Source: Planctomycetaceae bacterium (GTDB taxonomy: Bacteria; Planctomycetota; Planctomycetia; Planctomycetales; Planctomycetaceae). Taken from it: a stretch of DNA of 15,029 nucleotides. The stretch covers positions 1-15,029 of the forward strand of contig WFOZ01000783.1 of the NCBI GenBank assembly GCA_015487825.1, written 5' to 3'. The notes beneath the pieces were generated by a model. It saw nothing but the letters and a program-made list of their open reading frames with translations, was not told the origin of the DNA and made no database searches. A program made the translations under genes and the position numbers. Below, in pieces: positions 9,401-13,921 of the stretch. Every line of letters starts with the position of its first letter. Position 1 is the stretch's first letter.

Positions 9401-12400
9401 TTACCGCTGATCTGGACGTTCGGATCTTCACCGGTATCAAATCCCAATGGGACCAGATTTGCCTGCCCGATCGAATCATTGGGCTCGCTTTCGCCAACGC
9501 TGATTAAACTGAGCGGTGTTGCTGCATAAGTCGTTGAGTTAGATAAGGGAGCTAGTGATGCCAGAAATTCCTCGTAGCTTACACCTTCCGGCAGGAACGC
9601 CGTAAAAGCAGCAGGAGGAAGATTCATTACCGCAGCCAGATCCATCCTTCCAAGCTTTGAAAGAACAGGGGAATTCAGAGCGATATCAGAAAGAAAACCA
9701 GTCACTCCATCGAGGTTGGTAATATCACGAAGTGGGACACTATTATCGTTATTGGGATCAATTTCAAACCCGATAGACTCCGTCATAACCGTCAGAACGT
9801 ACTCACCAATAACAGTAGGAGAGGTGACTTCCAACCGATAGATGCCATCGGCTGGTACATCGAATTCCATAATAATTAGATCCAGGTTTGTCGGATCGAC
9901 ACCCAGTGGTGTTGCAGAGGCAGTTGCCAGGGTTGTACCAAACTGGTCCTGCAATTCCAGAGTTGCGCTGCCAAAGTCCTCAACCACTCCATCGAGAATA
10001 ACTTCAATTTTCTCACCAACGCGACCGGTCAGGTCGATCGTATAAAGATCGCTATCCCCGGCAAAGGATGAATTGCCCAGGATGGAATAGCGTTGTACGC
10101 CAAAGTCAATCAGGGAATCATCAATCGCAACAGGCGTAAAGACTGATGAATCACCACCGAGAGCTTGTTGTTCCAGAGTGGCATTAAGATATGTATCAAG
10201 AGTCAGCGTATCAGCAACCGAAGAGGTCACTCGTATTCGATAACTTTGTGATAATGGAAGTGGTTCCCCTGAAACAACCAGGGGTTGACCAGGCACAGTG
10301 GAAGAAAATGCCTGACTCAGTTCAACAATTTCGAGTGTGACAATTGCATTCGGATTAGTTGGTGTCAACACGGCTGATAAGATTTCCCCAGCCTGACCAT
10401 AGAAATCAAAAACAGCTTCATCACCAGGACCCGTCAGCGTAATCTGGCGATTCTGATCTGCAAAAACCTGGGAACCGATCGAATTAAGGCGGACAAAATT
10501 CAGGTTTGGCTGATCGAGCAGATTAATGGTCACTGTTTCGGAGCTGACAACATTCCCTGCACCATCATCTGTTACCTGAATAACCAGATTAAACAGCGGA
10601 TTGGTTTCGAAATCTACAGCCGCCGGAGTCTGGACTGTTATTTCTCCTGTACTTGCATTGATTGCAAACGCATTGCCGGTGTTTCCGCCAATTATTGAAT
10701 AACTGATCGTATCCCCATCTTCGTCAGTCGCAATTACTGTCCCCACGGAAGTTCCAGTCGCAGAGTTTTCCAGGATAGTAAAACTCTGGTTGGGGGTGAT
10801 TACGGGAGGGTCGTTCAGGTCCAGCAGATTTATTGTCACTGTTGCCTCATCAAACAGAGCCGCACCGGTTACTTCGGTTACCCGGACAGTCAGTTGGAAA
10901 CTTGGATTGGTTTCGAAGTTGAGCAAACTCGGGTCAGCTACAGTAATGCGTCCGTTGACCGAATTAATGGCAAAAGTTCCTGCAACATTTCCACCGACAA
11001 TCGAATAAACAAGAGTGTCATTTTCGGCATCGCTGGCAACAACAAAACCGACATGGTCGCCTGTCTGACTGTTTTCATTGACGGACATGACCTGATTATT
11101 AACCACAGGAGCGGTGTTCGTAAAATTAGTAAGACCAGCAACTATCGTATACTGTCCGATACTGGCGTAATCAGAATACCCATCGTTAACCGTTCGCACT
11201 CCAACGCCATCGATGCGAATATGATAGATGCCCGGGTTAAGCACTGTTGTGAGACTCGCATTAAGTGCATCAGCAGGATTGCTCGAAGCGACCAATGCGC
11301 CGGTATTGTCGTACACTTCAGCCAGGATATCGAGATTCGCTCCCCACACATAGGGGTTTGCATCCAAAGTCAGTATTTGCTGCGTACCGACTTCAAAAGT
11401 GAACCAGTCGCTGTCGGTAGTCTGTTCAATAATTCCCGAGAGAGTGTAAACTCCGGGGGCGGCAACACCGGGAATGCCAGTTAATAACGAGCCGTTGTTA
11501 ATGTCGCTTCCGTAGTCGTCTGTACGATATGTGAAGCCATTACCGCCAACAATAATCGCCAGATCATCTTCAGTCGTTGCTGAGTTCGTGTATTCGCCAC
11601 TACTCCACTGTGTGACATCTCTGTAATAACCATTTCCCATAATGGGAGCCCAGCCAGTGGCTCCTGCTCCATGCCCCTGATAGTATGTCGTTGCCCCCTG
11701 CCCATCATGACTCAATCCCAGAGTATGACCAACTTCATGTGAAATAACTTCCCCGACAAACTTTTCCGCTCCATTTGCCAAGTTCAACTGGAAAGCAAAA
11801 GCGGGGGTATCGATGCTGTCATCGAACGAATTCAAGAACGCAACGCCACCAGACGAACCACCCTGCCACGCCCCATTATCACCACTGATAACAACTCGAA
11901 CTCCCCATTGAGTATCGCCTCCACCTGTATTTCGCAGGCGTTCAATATCCGGTTCCTGAGTTGTGACATTCACGTTAAATGGGGCAAAATCTTCTACTAC
12001 GCGCTGCCATGCCCGCTGAATTTGCTCTTGTTCATCCGCATTGAAGGTTGTTGGATCACCATCTCGGTCATACGCCGGTGAAGTAAACGTAGCTCCGCTT
12101 TGCCAGCCGGTTCCCGATGTCACATGCCCATTGAAATCGAGGTAGATTGTCATATCTGCAGAAGGATTGCTATTCAGCAAAAATGTAGTTGCAAGCGGAA
12201 ATGGTGGAGCATTCTGCGCTCCCGGGTTATTACCGCTGATGGATCTGTTGGGATCTAAAAGTGGATCGTAAGCCTCACTGGAAAGTACTTCACGTGCACT
12301 TGCATAGCCGGATAGTGACTCTTCTTCGAGGCCACCGGTACCGGAAAGCAGCATACGCTGCTCCATTTCTTCGACGATCTGTGTAAATCTGTTATCACTT

Positions 12401-12504
12401 CTTTGACGGCGAGATAAATTTCTGGAACTTCGTGATCGAACAGACTTTAGAGAATGGCTCATGACCAGAGAGGAAATACGAGCGAATAGTGTGGGAACTG
12501 ACAT
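3499..12504 (-). CDS. Giant (3001 aa) extracellular cadherin/FG-GAP protein with two metzincin-type zinc protease domains
   Basis: The start is ATG 12504 with AGGTGA upstream. The N-terminus is Arg/Ser-rich with no classical hydrophobic signal peptide, but carries EEMEQRMLLSG (about 45-55), matching the planctomycete extracellular motif. In order: metzincin-like protease (about 115-310; HEVGHTLGLSHD at 256-267, Met-turn PIMG with Met289); PPC-like beta domain (about 325-460); cadherin-like repeats 1-2 (463-668); further PPC-like regions, one beginning at an EPND motif near 1005; a second metzincin (about 1289-1540; HEAGHYFGNWH at 1466-1476, Met1487); a Big_5-type Ig-like domain (about 1549-1670); another PPC-like domain; cadherin-like repeats 3-5 (1772-2075); jelly-roll-like module (about 2080-2262); cadherin-like repeat 6 (2266-2375); second jelly-roll-like module (about 2378-2550); seven to eight FG-GAP/VCBS-like units (about 2553-2902); and a Pro/Ala/Ser tail ending DMLADLG. 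Both proteases keep HExxHxxGxxH, so both could be active. The role is probably surface adhesion and protein degradation; substrates are unknown. No PEP-CTERM or LPXTG anchor is visible. Confidence 0.95.
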   Translation of the reverse strand: MSVPTLFARISSLVMSHSLKSVRSRSSRNLSRRQRSDNRFTQIVEEMEQRMLLSGTGGLEEESLSGYASAREVLSSEAYDPLLDPNRSISGNNPGAQNAPPFPLATTFLLNSNPSADMTIYLDFNGHVTSGTGWQSGATFTSPAYDRDGDPTTFNADEQEQIQRAWQRVVEDFAPFNVNVTTQEPDIERLRNTGGGDTQWGVRVVISGDNGAWQGGSSGGVAFLNSFDDSIDTPAFAFQLNLANGAEKFVGEVISHEVGHTLGLSHDGQGATTYYQGHGAGATGWAPIMGNGYYRDVTQWSSGEYTNSATTEDDLAIIVGGNGFTYRTDDYGSDINNGSLLTGIPGVAAPGVYTLSGIIEQTTDSDWFTFEVGTQQILTLDANPYVWGANLDILAEVYDNTGALVASSNPADALNASLTTVLNPGIYHIRIDGVGVRTVNDGYSDYASIGQYTIVAGLTNFTNTAPVVNNQVMSVNENSQTGDHVGFVVASDAENDTLVYSIVGGNVAGTFAINSVNGRITVADPSLLNFETNPSFQLTVRVTEVTGAALFDEATVTINLLDLNDPPVITPNQSFTILENSATGTSVGTVIATDEDGDTISYSIIGGNTGNAFAINASTGEITVQTPAAVDFETNPLFNLVIQVTDDGAGNVVSSETVTINLLDQPNLNFVRLNSIGSQVFADQNRQITLTGPGDEAVFDFYGQAGEILSAVLTPTNPNAIVTLEIVELSQAFSSTVPGQPLVVSGEPLPLSQSYRIRVTSSVADTLTLDTYLNATLEQQALGGDSSVFTPVAIDDSLIDFGVQRYSILGNSSFAGDSDLYTIDLTGRVGEKIEVILDGVVEDFGSATLELQDQFGTTLATASATPLGVDPTNLDLIIMEFDVPADGIYRLEVTSPTVIGEYVLTVMTESIGFEIDPNNDNSVPLRDITNLDGVTGFLSDIALNSPVLSKLGRMDLAAVMNLPPAAFTAFLPEGVSYEEFLASLAPLSNSTTYAATPLSLISVGESEPNDSIGQANLVPLGFDTGEDPNVQISGNLAQAVTVVPITTTEDNGDINRATETTIVSGQQAVISSSIGDGPFAASTGDYDFYAVRNVQVGSRISIDIDAQTVGSTLDSYIAIYDAAGNLVASNDDDGSTFDSQLLFTAATAGDYFVAVFGFGGAFMSDPFDSASGIGPASTGTYNLTIGLDTSDFDFFEVNLDAGDIFNAWNTGEGTILSLYDSAGQLLMESRQNSTGINPTASPLRNAGVAALNWVTDTTGTYYVSIGGGAGAYNLNLEVYRPELETQAPGNRQILFLDFDGATIDPGIFGGASGSATLSGLSTFLGNWGLTGADENAVIDAIIASVTESLSQDMRVLGNNGDFDSTLNNGDFDIEILNSRDDADPFGQTNVSRLIIGGTIGELGISTIGIAQSIDVGNFETEETAVVLLDLLSASAGDPNSLNQYQIANGASIIDLIGTGVGNIAAHEAGHYFGNWHTNQFNISPNIMDQGGNLDNSIGIGADRIWGTADDVDVDFGDDMFVPNEGFVGTEDTLNVVAFGLSTGNTTADPTGPRVARITPVAGISGASISTIVVEFSERITAQSATTSSNFQLINAGADGLFNTADDTTVLITPAFDGNRTVTLTIDPSFAPLAPGKYQLTIDGDQSAIRDLALNPLNSTNGGPGSDTIHQFEIAQPGIFPLDVYTVTLNAGEALFLSTSTPLDDPFGNPLNNLDPALTVRGPNGLLADSDDNSAGDGRNAQLSFVATQTGTYEIEISSVSGRGEYILNLIINHPPDVVEDTFAIPENSPVGTVVGTPAASDPDNDQITYSIVGGNPNNTFAINLSSGLITVNDSTLLDFETTPFFDLVVQVTDDGVENLTDTAIVRVNLTDINEEPTIGDQTFTIDENSPNATVVGQMNGVDVDAGDSLTYTIESGNTNGAFTIDSVTGEITVANSAALNFETTPRFDLVVRVTDTGGLFNEADATIFLRDINDQPVMNDQTFQIAENSPGGTSVGVVVATDEDNNPADQLTFVILSGNTNGAFAINSTTGEITVANPLAVNFETTPFFDLQVQVTDDGTPNLNDVATIRINVLNRPDGVMVPFFDGFESYPVVNPPGNPLPPGSPWVTNSTRLGRARVTDLYQPFEGAKHLLLESSVVDNDGSLNEVVLEVNPGASEQIFLEFAQREYLDEDDPMSAVFTGSENSDGVAFSSDGITWYRVVSLTGTTSTNQYQEFSFNLSTLAGEVGLDLTKNFFVKFQQFDNFPAESDGIAFDNIRLLSRPTVNLPPVVQDQLIYINENPLQGLVVGHVQASDPNPGDTVAYEIVSGNDTATVTGVFSIDAMTGELRVEKPGAIDFETNPVFRLGIRVTDGATPTPLSGTAVVTIQVKNVEERDALFFDNFEDGTLSKWTTASTNLGRIQVTANNGPAQGVSHLTFDSSANSPTSSLNEATFTFVGTGYKDLMLSMYQREFNDEDHPLPEMFTGSVDGDGISISVDGATWYRVDSLVGPNSTETYQQRRYDLSALALLKGLNLQQTVYVKIQAFDNFEIPFDGMAFDDVLVDGVPIGPAAPAATAQGIAGLAIEGGQLNWYVTSLNGGVANGLSQAWGTSGPASQGVLEVKTGDFNGDGRSDVALQNNGGEWWIGLSDGTLFNQLRWTRWKVSNSTFSDVVVGDFNGDGRDDLLGRAANGNWWAAEAQGNQFGNRLWGKWSATTNWQDVSVGDFNNDGLDDIAGRASSGNWWVGLSNGTQFQNLKWGKWSATTNWQDVNVGDFNGDGLTDIVGRASSGNWWAGISNGTQFQNSFWGKWSATTNWQDVNVGDFNGDGRTDITGRASAGRWWTGLSQGNAFATTAWGMWSSTGNWNDVVVGDFNADGKDDIAGRRDSGQWWNALSQGDKFLSQMGAQWDPALNWRAVNVGAYNAPAIPVTPPPVSPGAPAPAAGFGFGNGTQSSSTVADNQGAPTLVYQAKDYSNTQTGQNDSANSGQPAPITSPTVDSATSSVEELFGDQSLLDMLADLG
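3796..4848 (-). repeat. Tandem array of 49-residue FG-GAP/VCBS-like repeats in the giant protein
   Basis: Six units carry GDFN-x-DG-xx-D calcium-loop motifs at 4681-4692, 4531-4542, 4384-4395, 4237-4248, 4090-4101 and 3943-3954. A degenerate seventh (GAYN) is at 3796-3807. Spacing is exactly 147 bp, except 150 bp between the first two. A partial unit lacking the loop precedes them (about 4700-4848). Each unit has the pattern GDFNGDG-xxDI-GRASSGNWW-GLSxG-xF-WGKWSATTNWQDV. Three consecutive units share WSATTNWQDV exactly and are nearly identical in DNA, pointing to recent duplication. The DxNxDGxxD loops probably bind calcium and the units may close into a beta-propeller. Confidence 0.85.
5389..5709 (-). 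repeat. Cadherin-like repeat 6 of the giant protein
   Basis: Residues about 2266-2375 show the same pattern as the other five repeats: a PPV start, INEN, DPNPGD, YEIVSGN, FSIDAMTGELRV, IDFETNP and RVTDG. It sits between the two jelly-roll-like modules (about 2080-2262 and 2378-2550), so the order cadherin/jelly-roll is repeated and probably arose by duplicating a two-domain block. Confidence 0.75.
6277..7191 (-). repeat. Cadherin-like repeats 3-5 of the giant protein
   Basis: Three consecutive units of about 100 residues start at residues 1772, 1873 and 1973. Each has ENSP near its start, an acidic D-x-D-x-D or DxDAGD segment, YxIxSGN or a variant, a TGEITV-type strand, NFETTP or DFETTP, and VTDDG or VTDTG, ending at ND-x-P or NEEP. 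These acidic motifs occupy the places where cadherin domains bind calcium at domain junctions. Repeats 4 and 5 are especially alike. Confidence 0.8.
10501..11118 (-). repeat. Cadherin-like repeats 1-2 of the giant protein
   Basis: Two units start at residues 463 (NTAPVV) and 564 (NDPPVI). Both carry NEN or LEN, DAEND or DEDGD, YSIVGGN or YSIIGGN, a TGEITV-like strand and NFETNP or DFETNP. They follow the first protease/PPC block and precede a long PPC-like region, so they probably act as calcium-stiffened spacers between modules. Confidence 0.78.
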
Positions 12505-12541
12505 TTTTCACCTAATCAAGGGCCAAATAACAAATGTTCAA

Positions 12542-12556
12542 GGGGACAAAATCCCC
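12542..12556 (-). promoter_or_regulatory. Small hairpin in the leader of the giant gene
   Basis: GGGGA (12542-12546) and TCCCC (12552-12556) form a 5-bp stem with a CAAAA loop about 40 bp upstream of ATG 12504. If the promoter candidate further upstream is right, this lies in the 5' untranslated region. It is too short to call a terminator or a riboswitch. Confidence 0.25.
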
Positions 12557-12598
12557 GAAGCATTAAAGATAAAGAGATTATTTCAATCTAGGGAGTCG

Positions 12599-12628
12599 AT
12601 CCTATCCAGCCGGAGAATCTTATTTCAA
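12599..12628 (-). promoter_or_regulatory. Weak candidate promoter of the giant gene
   Basis: On the minus strand, TTGAAA (12628-12623; five of six consensus bases) and TAGGAT (12604-12599; four of six) are 18 bp apart. They would give a leader of about 88 bases. This is the best sigma70-like pair I could find upstream of the giant gene, but it is weak. Confidence 0.25.
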
Positions 12629-12668
12629 GAACTTAATCAGAAAAATCTTTATTTTTCGTAGACACAAC

Positions 12669-12682
12669 TCTGTTTAAACAGA
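12669..12682. promoter_or_regulatory. 14-bp perfect palindrome upstream of the giant gene, candidate operator
   Basis: TCTGTTTAAACAGA is a perfect 14-bp palindrome about 165 bp upstream of ATG 12504 and about 40 bp upstream of the candidate -35. Its size and position fit a dimeric regulator site. No regulator gene lies in the window. Three related decamers, TGTTGTGAAT (12701), TGTCCTGAAT (12719) and TGTCGTGAAT (12761), follow further upstream. Confidence 0.3.
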
Positions 12683-13030
12683 ACACCCGGTCCTCTCATG
12701 TGTTGTGAATTACGTAAATGTCCTGAATCGCCTTAACTAAACGGAGCATAATTACTCAGATGTCGTGAATAGATATGTTCATACGAATAGATCGAGAGGA
12801 GGAGGGGAGCTTCGATTAGGCCCTCTGCTTCGAGAGTTCTTAGTATTGGACTCCAGAAACTGGACAGGTTGGAGCCATTGAGACGCACCAGATTGATAGT
12901 TGGCAATCAATCGTCTTTGGGAAAGCATCCCTAAAGGTGTGTCTCGAGGCGCCCTGCAAATTGTTTGACCAGGACTGCTTTGGAAAGCCGTCTTACGCCT
13001 TGCTTGTTCAATCTTTGGTCGCAACCATAA
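12683..13030. other. Upstream intergenic stretch without a convincing gene
   Basis: Short open frames exist on the minus strand (12779-13024 and 12931-13167) but show no recognisable domain, and the second runs through the miniature element. A 7-bp hairpin GATTGAT/ATCAATC is at 12891-12912. The stretch could hold decayed coding sequence or a small RNA, but nothing seen supports either. Confidence 0.35.
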
Positions 13031-13189
13031 GATTTTTGGTAACTATTCAGCAATGTTTGGTTATTGCAGAAATTAAGGGTGTTTGTAGGGTCCGCTATTG
13101 CGGACCACCGCAGAAATAGGAGGATCCACCTCCCATTGTGGTCCGCGGGTAGCGGACCCTGCGCCAACGCTGAATAGTTACGATTTTTG
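13031..13189. mobile_element. 143-bp IS66-type miniature element (MITE) with 8-bp target duplication
   Basis: The element covers 13039-13181. Its ends are perfect 13-bp inverted repeats, GTAACTATTCAGC (13039-13051) and GCTGAATAGTTAC (13169-13181). It is flanked by identical 8-bp direct repeats, GATTTTTG, at 13031-13038 and 13182-13189. IS66-family elements characteristically begin with GTAA and duplicate 8 bp of target, so a full IS66-type transposase elsewhere in the genome could have moved it. It has no coding capacity. The interior (13087-13160) is a dense nested palindrome. The intact duplication suggests insertion that has not yet decayed. It lies just downstream of the small membrane-protein gene, where it may also affect transcript ends. 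Confidence 0.88.
13087..13160. repeat. Nested palindrome inside the miniature element
   Basis: Two hairpins use the same arms: GGTCCGC/GCGGACC at 13089-13106 (TATT loop) and 13140-13158 (GGGTA loop). They can also pair across the whole segment: AGGGTCCGC (13087-13095) with GCGGACCCT (13152-13160), and GCGGACCAC (13100-13108) with GTGGTCCGC (13138-13146), with a central GGAGG/CCTCC stem (13119-13133). One long cruciform or two local hairpins are therefore alternative folds, a REP/REPIN-like arrangement. Confidence 0.8.
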
Positions 13190-13211
13190 AACCAATGGAG
13201 TCGGCTATTGG

Positions 13212-13763
13212 TTACTTTTTGGGGTAGGGGGCAATCGTTGAAATCACCAGCCCTGCTATAGATATTGCAACCCAGTCATACATGGCGTTAATCAATTGCC
13301 AGGACCACGATTGTTGCCACCAGACTGCTTCGCCGATCTTGCCATAAAAAGCGACAAGAAGTCCAACCAACAGGAAAAAACGGATACGGGCAAACCAGCC
13401 GGATACTCCGCAATTAACGACTCCCAAAAGCATACAAAGAGCAATGCATGTCAGCATGATATGACAAAAGCCGGAAATGAGAATTCCTTTATCCATCATC
13501 TCGACTCCATTAATTCTCCTCATATGCACAATTGCAACCGGTCCCGCTTTATGAAGTTTTTCTCTTTCTTCTTCGTTATGAGTTGTGTTTGGTAGGAAAT
13601 AAACACCATTTTCCGGAAAATACTCCTTCAAAGATTCTCCGACTTGCACTTCATCGTCAACTTCAAGAATCATTTTTTCCGGCACACCACTAAGGCCATA
13701 AAAAGCAAAACCCCACATAAAAACAAAAACAGAAGAAATCAGTACCGCAATCGCCCATCGCAT
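13212..13763 (-). CDS. Small integral membrane protein, function unknown
   Basis: This is a 183-aa protein starting at ATG 13763, with GGGAG 7 nt upstream. An 18-residue in-frame extension to 13817 has no such site and overlaps a hairpin, so I reject it. Residues 1-25 form a first TM helix (VFVFMWGFAFYGLSG). A soluble stretch of about 70 residues follows, with GVYFLPNT and GPVAIVHM. Three more hydrophobic helices follow (around residues 95-115, 122-143 and 157-178), and the protein ends PYPKK. The FMWGF helix plus GVYFLP motif recalls a widespread family of small uncharacterised bacterial membrane proteins, but I cannot name it. It lies 158 nt downstream of the TPR/BamE-like gene on the same strand, with a possible terminator hairpin between. 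The miniature element sits just past its stop. Confidence 0.8.
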   Translation of the reverse strand: MRWAIAVLISSVFVFMWGFAFYGLSGVPEKMILEVDDEVQVGESLKEYFPENGVYFLPNTTHNEEEREKLHKAGPVAIVHMRRINGVEMMDKGILISGFCHIMLTCIALCMLLGVVNCGVSGWFARIRFFLLVGLLVAFYGKIGEAVWWQQSWSWQLINAMYDWVAISIAGLVISTIAPYPKK

Positions 13764-13800
13764 AATCAAGCTCCCGGTAGAGTAGGAAAACAATGTGTAA

Positions 13801-13818
13801 AGTGCGTAACAACGCACT
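13801..13818 (-). terminator. Hairpin between the TPR/BamE-like gene and the small membrane-protein gene
   Basis: AGTGCGT (13801-13807) and ACGCACT (13812-13818) form a perfect 7-bp stem with a 4-base loop. On the minus strand it is followed by TTACACATTG, so the T-tract is poor. It lies about 38 bp upstream of ATG 13763 and 104 bp after the upstream stop, so it could be a weak terminator or a leader structure. A 5-bp stem GTTAT/ATAAC at 13889-13904 is nearer the upstream stop but has no T-tract. Confidence 0.35.
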
Positions 13819-13921
13819 CGATGCTCATTCAGCTTTCATTTATCAATTTTGTTTCACGGCTCAGTTAGTTACAACTTTATTCTGGGCAGTTATCCCTGAA
13901 TAACAAAAGGCTCAGTATTTT

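Noticed and set aside
10894..11484. Plus-strand open frame of 196 codons inside the giant gene
   Set aside because: It is a shadow of the cadherin/PPC coding sequence, with no ribosome site and no recognisable domain.
12779..13024. Minus-strand open frame of 81 codons in the gap upstream of the giant gene
   Set aside because: No domain, no clear ribosome site, and irregular composition; probably chance.
12931..13167. Minus-strand open frame of 78 codons
   Set aside because: It starts inside the miniature element and crosses its end and target duplication, so it is created by the insertion.
13189..13214. Hairpin AACCAAT/ATTGGTT at the stop of the membrane-protein gene
   Set aside because: The stem overlaps the stop codon and is not followed by a T-tract on the minus strand; it is too weak to call a terminator.
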